From NCBI GenBank assembly GCA_023451375.1, contig JAEXZS010000045.1:1-64000 (forward strand): a stretch of DNA of 64,000 bases, given 5' to 3'. The notes beneath the pieces were generated by a model. That model was given only the letters and a program-made list of their open reading frames with translations, was not told the DNA's origin and made no database searches. This stretch comes from Pseudomonadota bacterium (lineage in GTDB: Bacteria > Pseudomonadota > Alphaproteobacteria > Caulobacterales > Caulobacteraceae). Positions within the stretch are counted from its first letter, which is position 1. Each line of letters opens with the position of its first letter. Of this stretch, positions 8,265-17,271 are shown one piece after another. The position numbers and the translations under genes were made by a program.

Positions 8265-9595
8265 ATCTCCCGCTTGGCGACTTCAGCCGCGACTTTATCA
8301 ATGAGTTGAAGCTCCGCCGCGCGGATCAGCGCGCGTCCATACCGCTCGGGCTCAGGCAGACTCATCTCGCCGTCCTCCAGGAGGCTGAGTGCTGTCGCGA
8401 TTTCGCGGCGCTGACTACTGGTGAGGCTCCAAAACCGGTAGAGCAAATCTCGAGTGTCGGCTTCGCCCATGCTCGCTTCCGCATCTTGCATGACTTCGCC
8501 CTCAGTCTTTGACGGGTACGGCTCCCCGCTAGGCTTATGGGCCTGTCGGAACACCGTGGCGGAAGGCGGCGCCGGCCGGATTGCGGCCAGGGGAATCGGA
8601 GCCTCGAACGGCAGGTGGATCGTTGAAGAGAATATGTCCGTCCCCTGGTTCGTCTCTATGGAGATAAACCGCTCGGGAACATCCTGCATACGGCGTTGGC
8701 GGACCTCCACCTTCACCTGGCGCGCGGCGCCGGTTCCTTCGACGCCGAGCCGAATGAGATTGTAGCCGGGTTCATAGGGCCTTTCGTCCCGCGACGGGTT
8801 CACCGCGGCGGCCGCGAACCGCACATAGCTGGGATCCATGATCAGCCGCTGCCGGTGCTTGTGTCCGAACAGATGGAAGGCCGCGCGTGTCGTGAGGCGG
8901 TCATCAACGGTTTCGCCGTCGCCCAGCCAGTCAATCGGATGGTGGCAGAGGACGAGGTTCAACGTGTTTGGCGCAGGATCCAGCACCGTCTGTATGGGGC
9001 TGAGATAGAGATCCTTTTCTTTATCGTCCTTGCCCTCGCGGCCAGACAGAAGGGTGGAGGTCAGCCCGTAGAGCCGTAGCTTAACACCCTCCTCCAGATC
9101 GATGTCTTGATGCCAGAAGGGCTTGTCCGGCCATATCTGGCATCCAAACCGCGCCGCGAACGCGTTGTAGGCAGAGTGAGGTTCCAACAGGAGCGGCCCA
9201 GTCGTCGCGTCCATCAGTTGCTGGCGCAGCCTCCACTCCCGGTTGCCGAGATCGGTCGAGGCAATGGCGTGCTGGACATTCTGAATCTGGACACTGTCTC
9301 CAATAATACGCCGGTCGACATCGTGATTCCCCGGCACGACGAATATCCGCTCTTTGGGACAACCGGATATAAGCGCGAGCTGCTGAATCCATGCGAGCGC
9401 CGTTTCATATTCGTCAGGGGCGGCTTTGTAAGCGACATCGCCGCCGATCAGGATTGCATCGACCTGGCCATGCTTCTTCACCTGATCCGTGAGGTCGCGC
9501 ATCATCCGCGTCCGAATAGACGCATCCGGATCCATCATGGGGTTAAGGCACTGGGGCGACTTGAAATGGATGTCAGAGATATGAAGCATCAACAC
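8261..9595 (-). CDS. Calcineurin-like metallophosphoesterase, first gene of the conflict operon
   Basis: A 444-residue protein with the full metallophosphoesterase signature: SDIHF (residues 7-11), GGDVAY (51-56), GNHDVD (89-94), a later CHHPIDWLG, and GHKH. These residues normally chelate two metal ions and hydrolyse phosphodiesters or phosphomonoesters. The C-terminal about 120 residues are non-catalytic and helical. It is the promoter-proximal gene of the minus-strand operon and ends by ATGA overlap with the GASH-like gene. In this setting it may act on nucleic acid or a nucleotide signal; the substrate cannot be told from sequence. Confidence 0.85.
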   Translation of the reverse strand: MLMLHISDIHFKSPQCLNPMMDPDASIRTRMMRDLTDQVKKHGQVDAILIGGDVAYKAAPDEYETALAWIQQLALISGCPKERIFVVPGNHDVDRRIIGDSVQIQNVQHAIASTDLGNREWRLRQQLMDATTGPLLLEPHSAYNAFAARFGCQIWPDKPFWHQDIDLEEGVKLRLYGLTSTLLSGREGKDDKEKDLYLSPIQTVLDPAPNTLNLVLCHHPIDWLGDGETVDDRLTTRAAFHLFGHKHRQRLIMDPSYVRFAAAAVNPSRDERPYEPGYNLIRLGVEGTGAARQVKVEVRQRRMQDVPERFISIETNQGTDIFSSTIHLPFEAPIPLAAIRPAPPSATVFRQAHKPSGEPYPSKTEGEVMQDAEASMGEADTRDLLYRFWSLTSSQRREIATALSLLEDGEMSLPEPERYGRALIRAAELQLIDKVAAEVAKREM

Positions 9596-10190
9596 GAATA
9601 ACGTCCCCCACGGCGACGCCTCGACCGCGATGCCTTCGCGACTTGTACCCTATCGGCACAGCCCTTCAATGACCGAAGCGTGTCGTGGCCTCGCCTGACG
9701 AGTGTTTTGTTGTTGGTCGAGCCAGATTGACCGCCGTGCGACTTTCTCGGGTGGATGGCGAAAGCAGAGTGCGCATCGCCAAGATTAGCTGATCATCGTC
9801 TTTGACGTCAGCGTGAGTGATTTCCCCAGCCCGGGAGTCCTCCATACGCCGTCGTTCTCCATGTCAGGCGGCCTCGACTAGCGGTCACTTGGCCTCCTTG
9901 GCTCAATCGATCATTCGCCTTCGCTTCTGGCGTTTATCCACAACCTATCTGCGCATCAGATTTTTGGGACCAGAGCGCCTCTGAAAGCACTAGGGCGCCT
10001 TCAAAGCTGCAACAGAAGCTCGATGGCGGGATGCAACAGCAGCTCACACCGAAACTCCTAATATGTTACCATTATTCAGAAGCGTATATCTGCAACGGCG
10101 GCCGAGACTGTGCGGTCTGTGAAATCGGCAACCGTGCCGGTTGCGATAGATTGACAGGCTCTGGCGTTTTTGGATGGGTTCTGTTCCAGA
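9596..10190. other. Intergenic region with no convincing gene; one consensus DnaA box
   Basis: About 600 bp between the conflict operon promoter end and the transfer genes. No open frame with coding character on either strand. It should hold the promoter for the phosphoesterase operon. It contains a single perfect TTATCCACA at 9934-9942 and an AT-richer patch at about 10055-10090. The boundary between the defence cargo and the transfer backbone probably lies here. Confidence 0.5.
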
Positions 10191-10550
10191 TCACTGGCTG
10201 GGGTTTCCGCCGATCAGCGCCAGTACGATCATCGCCACGAGAAGAGCGGGCGTTCCGACCAGGATCCAACGGGCGGTTTCGTTGCGGTGGAAGAAGGGAA
10301 TGGCCTTGGACAGCCACATCACGACGGGTGCGATCAACCACGGGATTGCAGTGGTCGCCGCGTCGGCAAAGCGGGCCCCCAAGGTCGCCCCGGCCGAGAA
10401 CCAAAGCATCACCGTCAGGAAGATGCCGGCGGCGAAGATCAAGGCGTAGAGGACATCGAAACGGGATACCGCGAGGCGGTCACGCAGGTCCGGCGTGGGT
10501 CGGAGGCTGCTGCGGGGTAGCCTGGTCCTACTGGCTTGCCATTCGATCAT
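10191..10550 (-). CDS. Small membrane protein downstream of the relaxase gene
   Basis: A 119-residue protein from MIEWQASR; this start is preceded by AAGGAAGAA at a good distance, so the longer frame to 10664 is not used. Three hydrophobic segments are visible: around VLYALIFAAGIFLTVMLWF, AIPWLIAPVVMWLS, and the C-terminal VGTPALLVAMIVLALIGG. It lies 110 bp after the relaxase stop on the same strand, so it may be cotranscribed with the traD-traI pair. No family recognised. Confidence 0.65.
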   Translation of the reverse strand: MIEWQASRTRLPRSSLRPTPDLRDRLAVSRFDVLYALIFAAGIFLTVMLWFSAGATLGARFADAATTAIPWLIAPVVMWLSKAIPFFHRNETARWILVGTPALLVAMIVLALIGGNPSQ

Positions 10551-10660
10551 CTGAACTTCTTCCTTGTGAATGAAGGGGTTTCGCAGTGAAGCGGCTACGG
10601 AGCGCGGTAGCCGGTGAGCCGCCGAGGCGGCTAGGAGGCGCGGACAGAACAAGCCCAGCA

Positions 10661-13600
10661 TCACAGCCCCATCGCCGGGCTGTTGATCTCGACGGCCTTG
10701 TCGAAGGACTTGTCCTTCTCGGCTTCCTTGGCGGGCTCGGAATCCTTGGGCTTATCGGCCTCCAACGTGCCCGGCAGGGGCTTGTCGGAACCGTCCTCCT
10801 TGTCAGGTCCGTCCGCGCCGGTCGCCTTGGCCAGGTCGGAGGGTTCCTTCGTCGAGCCGTCCAAGCCGTCGGCTTTGAGCGTCGCCATGGTGTCGGGCCC
10901 GACCGGCGCGCCATCCAGAGCCAGGGCGATCGCAGAAAGCTCCCGGCCGGCGCTGGCGTCCTGAGCCGACAGAGCATCCCGCGCCTCGTGGGAGGCGATC
11001 ATGCTCTGCCCGTCCTGCCGATTGAGTCGCATTGAAAGGAGGGCGAGGTCGTTGGTCACGAAAGTCAGGGAATCCGCTGACCGTGAAGCCTGGACATAGG
11101 CGCGGGCCTGGTTGGCCCCCTCCCCGTGGGTGCTGGCCAGCACCGCGACTACGTGTTGATAGGTGGAGCCCTGGGAGCGGTCAGCGGTCTCGGCATAGGC
11201 GTGGCCGGTGAATTTAAGGGCAGGATCGTCGGCCTTCAGCTGGTGCTGCTTGCCGTCTTCGGTGCGAACCGTCCACGCCGTCCCCGATATCGTTTCGACG
11301 GTGAACCGTTCGCCGGTCTTGAAGCCGCGGTCCTCGTCGCGCCGCTCCCAGACGAGACTGTCACCAGAGCGAACCTCCAGCTCTTTGGCCCGATAGGTCT
11401 CGAACTTGCTCATGCGGCTGTCGCGGAGCTGCACGAGATCAATCGTGGTCTGGCGCTTGCCGTCTGGCGAGACAACGAGGCGCTCGTTTCGCTCGTCCCG
11501 ACCGACGATGGTCACATGGGCGCCTTTGGTCAGGCCGGCGTCGCGGATGCCGGAGTGAAGGACCAAGATCTGGCCCTCTTGGTAACTGGCGGCGCGATGG
11601 GCCTCAGCGCGGGTCATCCGAACATGGGACAGGGAGGGAATGGTGTGTGCCGTCCCGCCGAGCTCGCCCCGGCTCGTAAGGTCGGCGCGGATGAGGGTGG
11701 AGACCTTTTCGCGAAGGGCGTGTGTGGGGACGATGACCGGCGCGTTTCCGCCGGCGTCTCGTACTGCCGCCCACGCAGCGAAAGCCGCGCCGGCGAGCTT
11801 GTCGTCGGACGCGTCTTTGCCGACCTGAACCACGCGCGAACCTAGCGCGCGCAAACCCTGAGCCGGGGCGCCCTTGGCGAGATGTTCGACGGCGGCTTTG
11901 ATCTCCGGGTCGTTCTGCCGGCGGATTTCGGTCATGCGCGCGTGGTCGAGACCCTCGTTGAGGAGGAGGCGCCACGGCGCTCCCGCCTCCGGGGACCCCA
12001 GTTGCTTCTCATCACCGATGAAGATCACCCGGCCGACGCCGACCCTGTCGGCAACGCGCAGAAGCCGATCGGCCTGGGCGTTGGAGAGCATGGAGGACTC
12101 ATCGACCAGGAGGGTCTTACCCCGCCACTTCTCCTGCGCGCTCGTAAGGCCAGCTTTTGCCAAGCCCTGGTCAGCCTTTTCAATCACCCGTTCGTTGGCG
12201 GCGAGGAATTTCTCGACGGTATTCGAAGTGATGCCAGCACCGTGTTTCAGTTCCTGTGCAGCCTTGTGGGTGGGAGCCAGCCCGGCGATCTCGACGCCGG
12301 CCTTTTCGGAGAGGGCACGAACGACCCGAAACATGGTCGTCTTGCCGACGCCGGCGAACCCCTGGACGCCGACGAAGCGGTCTGGGCTGGAGAGAAGTTT
12401 CTCCGCAGCCTGACGCTGCCCCTCGTTGAGGATGATGCCGCCAGAATTCTGAAGGGCGCCGGACGATAAAGCGGCCGCTGCAGCAGGGCCGGACATAATC
12501 TGAGCGGCTTTGCCCTTGCCCGCCTGCACCTGGGCGATGAGCCGTTCCTCGAGGGCGATGGCACTCGCCGTCGTGATCCCCCCGTGCATCCGGGCGTCCG
12601 CGGGCTTCACACGGCCATCAGAGGCCAACATGGACAGTTGCTTCTCGAGGCGATCCGCCGTCATGCCGGCGACTGCGAAATCGAGCGCCCGGCCGACCAC
12701 CTCATGGCGGGTAAAAACCGCCTTCCCCTGTTCCGCAACCTGAAGCCCATAGGAGACGGCCGCACGGGCGTCGTTATCGCGGATCAGCTGACGTGGCTTG
12801 AAGCTATAGGGATCGTTGGCCGTGAGGCCGGGAGCGCGGCCGGTCAGGGACTTCCAGGCGGCGACAAAGCGCGACATGCCGTCAGATACGACGCCGGAGA
12901 CGCGGGTCGTGACATCGACACCCCGCGCGCCGCGTTCCTGACTGGTGGACACGACGCGATCAGCATCCAGCCCTGCAGCCTTTGACTCGACTGCCCAACG
13001 AGCAACTAACTCAGCGCGTGGCGTGTCCAGCTTCTTGGGCCGGTCCCGCAACGCCAGCGCATCCTTCTGGGCCCCGGTAAGGGGCCCTCCCCGCTTCTTC
13101 TCCTCGATCGCGATCGCAGCCTCGATCTGCTCCCGGCGCTTGCTGAACTGGCGAAGCTGCTGCTCGCCGAATGATGCCAGCTCGAACGTTCCGGTCTTGG
13201 CGTCTCGGCGGACGTCATAGCCGAGCTTCATCGCCTCCTGGGCCAGCTCCGCGCGGTAGATCCGGCCGACTAACTGAATGTGTTTGAAGAGCTGGTAGCT
13301 CTCCAGGGCGCGAACCTTCCCCGTCGAGGGTTCAACAGTGGCGTTGGCGACGACAACATGGGTGTGACGCTGCGGGTCGCCCTGGCGTGAGGTGCCGTGC
13401 ACGGTCTTGGCGTAGACGAGGTTGCCGGTGTTCACCTCGCGGATCTTGCCTTGGTCGCGGACGCGAGTGATGGCGAAGTGCTTTTCAGCGTAAGCCATCG
13501 CCCGATCGACGGCCTTGTTGTGTGCGACGTCGAGCCGCCGGTCGCCTCCCACCAGGATGGCAAGGCTGACGCTCTTGGGGGCCGAGAACGTGAGGTCCCA

Positions 13601-13846
13601 GCCGGCGCGATGCTTGGGGTCCGCGCCGCCGGGGGTCTTGTCACCGTCTTTGAAGGCCGGATGGGTGCCCTGTAGAACCTGCTTGAAGTCGGAGCCTTCC
13701 GCCTTGCCCTGAAGGCCGATCTTCGCAGAGCCTTTGCCGCCCCATTCGAGGCCGGGCGTGTCGGCTTCGCCGGTGACGTAATAGTCGTCCTTGCCGTAAT
13801 ACTCGGCGGCCCCGGACGAGCTGCCAATGCTGCTGACGGAAAGCAT
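10661..13846 (-). CDS. traI: MobF conjugative relaxase/helicase (TraI/TrwC family)
   Basis: A 1061-residue protein. The N-terminal relaxase has the catalytic tyrosine cluster (AAEYYGKDDYY, residues 13-23), the GWDLTFSAPKSVS motif (82-94) and the HUH histidines H161 and H163 in QRHTHVVV with H150 upstream. The central region is a RecD-like SF1 helicase with Walker A GFAGVGKTT (496-504) and DESSM (582-586). The C-terminus after about 950 is acidic/lysine-rich and disordered-looking. The protein nicks oriT, stays covalently attached to the 5' end and unwinds the transferred strand. It starts two bases after the traD stop, so the pair is one operon. The helicase is shorter than F TraI, as in TrwC-like proteins. 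Confidence 0.95.
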   Translation of the reverse strand: MLSVSSIGSSSGAAEYYGKDDYYVTGEADTPGLEWGGKGSAKIGLQGKAEGSDFKQVLQGTHPAFKDGDKTPGGADPKHRAGWDLTFSAPKSVSLAILVGGDRRLDVAHNKAVDRAMAYAEKHFAITRVRDQGKIREVNTGNLVYAKTVHGTSRQGDPQRHTHVVVANATVEPSTGKVRALESYQLFKHIQLVGRIYRAELAQEAMKLGYDVRRDAKTGTFELASFGEQQLRQFSKRREQIEAAIAIEEKKRGGPLTGAQKDALALRDRPKKLDTPRAELVARWAVESKAAGLDADRVVSTSQERGARGVDVTTRVSGVVSDGMSRFVAAWKSLTGRAPGLTANDPYSFKPRQLIRDNDARAAVSYGLQVAEQGKAVFTRHEVVGRALDFAVAGMTADRLEKQLSMLASDGRVKPADARMHGGITTASAIALEERLIAQVQAGKGKAAQIMSGPAAAAALSSGALQNSGGIILNEGQRQAAEKLLSSPDRFVGVQGFAGVGKTTMFRVVRALSEKAGVEIAGLAPTHKAAQELKHGAGITSNTVEKFLAANERVIEKADQGLAKAGLTSAQEKWRGKTLLVDESSMLSNAQADRLLRVADRVGVGRVIFIGDEKQLGSPEAGAPWRLLLNEGLDHARMTEIRRQNDPEIKAAVEHLAKGAPAQGLRALGSRVVQVGKDASDDKLAGAAFAAWAAVRDAGGNAPVIVPTHALREKVSTLIRADLTSRGELGGTAHTIPSLSHVRMTRAEAHRAASYQEGQILVLHSGIRDAGLTKGAHVTIVGRDERNERLVVSPDGKRQTTIDLVQLRDSRMSKFETYRAKELEVRSGDSLVWERRDEDRGFKTGERFTVETISGTAWTVRTEDGKQHQLKADDPALKFTGHAYAETADRSQGSTYQHVVAVLASTHGEGANQARAYVQASRSADSLTFVTNDLALLSMRLNRQDGQSMIASHEARDALSAQDASAGRELSAIALALDGAPVGPDTMATLKADGLDGSTKEPSDLAKATGADGPDKEDGSDKPLPGTLEADKPKDSEPAKEAEKDKSFDKAVEINSPAMGL

Positions 13847-13848
13847 CG

Positions 13849-16017
13849 TCAGAGCCCCCGGCCATAGTCGCCGGTCAATTCACCGAGTGAGCCGAGGCTA
13901 TGTTCCTCGCCTGCAGGACGGGTCTCCGGGGTAGGACGATCCCCGTCGAACAGTTCGCGCTGCTGCTTCTGTTCGTTCTCGCGGGCGGCCTCCTCCCGGG
14001 CGGCTTCGGCGCGGGCCAGGGAGATCGCCCTCCCCTTCTCTGTCGGCAACGCACCGGGATCCGCGACCAGGTCGTTTTCATTGACCGTCTCATCCGTATC
14101 GCCGTCGACGACAAGGTCGCCATCGACCGCCACGAGGACAGGGCCGCCGCCGGCGGCCGCGGGCGCGGCGGCCGTGCCTTCGGCGGGGTCTTCCGGTCGC
14201 TCTCCCCGTGCGCGCGCGATGAACTCGCGGATGGGGTCGGGTCCGGTACGAGGAATGTAAGGGTCAGCGACCTTCGGGCTGGCGTCGAAGCTGAAGGCGA
14301 CCGGGGCGATAGGGAACGGCCGCCCGGCGCGCTTGTTGCTCATCCGGACGATGCCCTGCAGTGATGGCAGGTTCATCAGGTCCGTGGGGAGGTAGACCGG
14401 CTCCTTTTCTTCGCGCGGGGCGATGCCGACGCCATCGCGAATGCTGTTCGCGCCATAGGAGGTGTTCTCCGAGACGCGGTGCATCACGCGCTCGCCGATC
14501 GTCTCGCTCATGATCTGTGCGGTCTCGCTGTCGCTGCAGCGCAGGATCAGCTTGTTGAGGCACTGGCCCATGATCGTGCGGGCCTTCTCCTTCCCGTAGA
14601 TCTCCTGGATCTGCGAGACCTGCTGCATTCCAAAGACCATGGCGCCGCCATACTTGCGGAGGCGCTGGGGTCCGTCCGCCAGCTTGTCGATACGGCCAAG
14701 CGAGGGGAACTCGTCCAGGAACAGCCACGTCGGATGCGGGGCGATGCCTTCGGCGTTCCGAGACAACAGGGCACTGATGACGATCTCGGACCAGAAACCG
14801 AGAAGCGGCCGGAGGGTATCGGCATGGGTCTCAGGCGCGGACAGGAAGAGAAGTCCCGGGGTACGACGTTCCTGATTGACCCAGCGACGGATGGAGAAGG
14901 GGTCGCCCTTGCCGAGGAGGTAGACCAGCGGCGTAACCCCTTCGACCAGCACGGACTCAATCGACGACACGCGAGGTCCTGCGCCGCCGCTGATGTGCTT
15001 GTGTGCCGGGGTGCCGACGAGCAGACGTTCCAGCCGCTTCGTCGAACCGAACAACATGTTCAGCGCCGTATCGAGGCTGACGTTGGGGTCGCGCTCTTTC
15101 AGAGTGAAACAGGTCCACGAGAACAGCGACCGGGCGACGTTGCTCCAATAGGGGTCGCCGCTTTTGGGGTCCTTGAACAGGCCGTGGGCGAGCCGGTCCC
15201 ATTCGACGTGATCGGTAGCGTCGTGGAACGGCGACCAGGCGGGTGACCGTTCGTCGAAGGGATTGAGGATGAGGTCGGTCTCGGGGTCGTAGTGCTGGGC
15301 GATATATTCCAGCTCAGGATCGTAGACGACGCCGCGATCCCCGCGCGCCCGCACCGACCGAATGAGACGGTGCATGGCGACCGACTTGCCCGCGCCCGGA
15401 CTGCCGGTGATGAGGGTGTGTTCCTGCTCGGCGTCCATCGGGTACGGGATGCCAACGAGGTTGGCCGGGAGGTGGTCGGGCCGGTTCTTCGCCTTGGCCT
15501 GCTCCTGATTGAACAGGGTGATCTCGTGCGCAAGCTGGGGTGCGCGAACGACCTGTTGTCCCCGAATCTGGCGGGTCTTCAGCTTCTCCTTGCCCGCTCG
15601 CGTATACCAGTAGGCCGTGGCGATCCCGGTCAGCGCCGCGCCCATGATCCAAAGAGCGAAGCCTAGCTTGGCGTGATGGAAGTAGCCGTAGGCGTGGGGC
15701 GCGACCCAGCTGAGTTGCTCGACTTCGCCAACAGGGTACGGTCGGGGTCCACGTCCGGGTGTGGGCACACTGATGAGTTGGGGTGCTGGCGGACCGACCC
15801 ATTCGAGGACGTTCGCCATAAGGGCGAGGGTCCCATAGCTCTGCTCATCATCCGAAGCGCGAAGGTTCACGCAGATGACGCAGACGGCTCCCCACAGAAT
15901 GAGGACGATCACGATGCGCGCGAGAACCTCGCGGATCATGTCGAAGGTATGCCCGATGGTCTGTCCGCCACGAAGCCAGGCGGAGAGGTTGCCCTTGGAG
16001 GGTCGGCTCATTGTCAC
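13849..16017 (-). CDS. traD: Type IV coupling protein (TraD/TrwB family)
   Basis: A 722-residue protein with two membrane segments (about residues 32-52 and 118-136), Walker A GSPGAGKS (205-212) in TLITGSPGAGKS, and Walker B TWLFLDEFPSLGR. The disordered C-terminal tail (after about 580) is rich in Ala, Glu and Gly, as in F-type coupling proteins that contact the relaxosome through the tail. It is a hexameric inner-membrane ATPase that delivers the relaxase-DNA complex to the secretion channel. Located between the RHH accessory gene and traI. Confidence 0.95.
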   Translation of the reverse strand: MTMSRPSKGNLSAWLRGGQTIGHTFDMIREVLARIVIVLILWGAVCVICVNLRASDDEQSYGTLALMANVLEWVGPPAPQLISVPTPGRGPRPYPVGEVEQLSWVAPHAYGYFHHAKLGFALWIMGAALTGIATAYWYTRAGKEKLKTRQIRGQQVVRAPQLAHEITLFNQEQAKAKNRPDHLPANLVGIPYPMDAEQEHTLITGSPGAGKSVAMHRLIRSVRARGDRGVVYDPELEYIAQHYDPETDLILNPFDERSPAWSPFHDATDHVEWDRLAHGLFKDPKSGDPYWSNVARSLFSWTCFTLKERDPNVSLDTALNMLFGSTKRLERLLVGTPAHKHISGGAGPRVSSIESVLVEGVTPLVYLLGKGDPFSIRRWVNQERRTPGLLFLSAPETHADTLRPLLGFWSEIVISALLSRNAEGIAPHPTWLFLDEFPSLGRIDKLADGPQRLRKYGGAMVFGMQQVSQIQEIYGKEKARTIMGQCLNKLILRCSDSETAQIMSETIGERVMHRVSENTSYGANSIRDGVGIAPREEKEPVYLPTDLMNLPSLQGIVRMSNKRAGRPFPIAPVAFSFDASPKVADPYIPRTGPDPIREFIARARGERPEDPAEGTAAAPAAAGGGPVLVAVDGDLVVDGDTDETVNENDLVADPGALPTEKGRAISLARAEAAREEAARENEQKQQRELFDGDRPTPETRPAGEEHSLGSLGELTGDYGRGL

Positions 16018-16075
16018 TTCCCGATTGGGTTAGGCGACAAGAGCGGGGCGGCGTCGGAAGGGGTGGCGCTTGATA

Positions 16076-16444
16076 CTACTCCGACAGCGCCGCGAAAAGG
16101 GCCACCAGACGATCATCGTCAGGAACAGGCGCCTCCACGTCGAACGGCCGCTTCCCTAAAGGCCCGAAAAGCAGGGCTCCGGCCTGGTGCCCCATGTGGC
16201 GAACCTTGGCCAGTTCGTCGTCAGTCAGGGTCCGTTTGGCGAGGGCTGTGACAAGCGCAAGGGTCAACATGGTCTGATAGCCGGACTGGACGACCGACCA
16301 GCTGCGCCGATCCTGACTGGCGTGGTCGACTAGATCCTCCAAGAGCACGGCGGGCTGCACGCCTCGCTCTCGGCAGAGGCTGTGGAAGCGGCCTGCGGCC
16401 TCCGCCGAAAGCCGAATCTGAAGCCTTACGTGACCGCCAGCCAT
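16076..16444 (-). CDS. RHH DNA-binding protein, probable relaxosome accessory factor
   Basis: A 122-residue protein with an N-terminal strand (HVRLQIRLSAEAAGRF) followed by two helices typical of ribbon-helix-helix dimers, then a helical C-terminal half ending in an acidic tail. It is the first gene of the traD-traI operon, and the repeats at 16462-16548 lie directly upstream of its start. In MobF plasmids, RHH proteins in this position (TrwA-like) bind oriT, repress the operon and stimulate nicking. The assignment is by fold and position. Confidence 0.7.
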   Translation of the reverse strand: MAGGHVRLQIRLSAEAAGRFHSLCRERGVQPAVLLEDLVDHASQDRRSWSVVQSGYQTMLTLALVTALAKRTLTDDELAKVRHMGHQAGALLFGPLGKRPFDVEAPVPDDDRLVALFAALSE

Positions 16445-16680
16445 CGGAGTGCCCTTGTATGAGTGGAGTAACTATTGGCTCCACTCTATACTATTGAATT
16501 ACCGGCGTAAATCGCCTGTTTTTCAAATTGGAGTAACTGTTGGCTCCACCCTTCGGAGTTTTATTCCCGTTGATTATCAACGGCCTAACCCTACCGCAGG
16601 TGTGCGTAAGGTGTGCACCTCCCACAGGGAGGTTTCTTCAACAGGCCCCCCCAGGGGCCACTCCTCACTCCCGTGACTGG
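16445..16680. promoter_or_regulatory. Candidate oriT / operator region upstream of the relaxosome genes
   Basis: An AT-rich stretch in an otherwise GC-rich window. It contains two copies of ggagtaactRttggctcc (16465-16482 and 16530-16547), exactly 65 bp apart. Each copy is itself an inverted repeat: the first has a 7-bp stem (agtggag/ctccact) around a 10-base loop. Next come a perfect 8-bp inverted repeat ccgttgat-t-atcaacgg (16567-16583) and direct repeats of aggtgtgc near 16598-16616. Such layouts mark oriT and relaxosome operators. The nic site itself cannot be named from this alone. Confidence 0.6.
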
Positions 16681-17271
16681 TTTGGGACTCCGAGAAAGGC
16701 CTCCCGACCCTCTAGGCACAGACCCATTTCGGCATCACCGACCAGCTCGAGAACACCTCAACCGAGGCCGCCTTCGGCCGAGCAAAGACCCGCGAACAGC
16801 GGCTCGCCAGATCCGCCAGAGGCGGTTCGCCTCCCGTCGCCCGTCAGGGCCAGGGCAAAGGCGAACCGTCAGCGGATCAAAAACGGAGTCGAAGACGCAC
16901 GTGCGTATCCGAGAGGGTTCCCCCGGCGGCCGCGCAGCGACCCCGGGCCGGAAGAAAGGCGCCCCGCGCCTCTAGGCATCGACCTCATGGCCCCCGCCAT
17001 GGCCGCCGTCCTCCGCGCCGCAGGCGCAACAAAGCCACGCCGACCCGCGCACCGACCACAAAAAAAGGCCCGCCCTGGACAAGCCAAAGCGGGCGCAGCC
17101 CAACCAGAAAAAACAGCGCTGGCGATCAGGGACGAACGGGCGACAGCGAGCGCGCAGCGCAGCCGCCCAAAGGCCCGCGAGGCGTCGCAGAACGCCTCGG
17201 CGTTTTCGGTTCAATCCCGCGCCGAAGGCGCAACCGAAAACACGCCGCGCGCGCCCCGCCGGAACAGACGC
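16681..17271. other. GC-rich non-coding stretch between the candidate oriT and the leading region
   Basis: Long open frames here on the plus strand are dominated by Arg, Ala and Pro and overlap the real minus-strand gene at 17272, so I read them as shadows. Apart from the terminator at 17058-17094, I see only degenerate GC-rich inverted repeats. It may be part of the oriT spacer or decayed sequence. Confidence 0.45.
17058..17094 (-). terminator. Rho-independent terminator
   Basis: On the minus strand gcccgc (from 17094) pairs with gcgggc (to 17068), followed by a run of seven T. It sits about 180 bp after the stop of the minus-strand gene 17272-18099 and would end that operon before the oriT region. 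Confidence 0.75.

Noticed and set aside
9596..10190. Possible tRNA or attachment site at the defence/transfer boundary
   Set aside because: I could not fold a tRNA or find a matching direct repeat elsewhere in the window.
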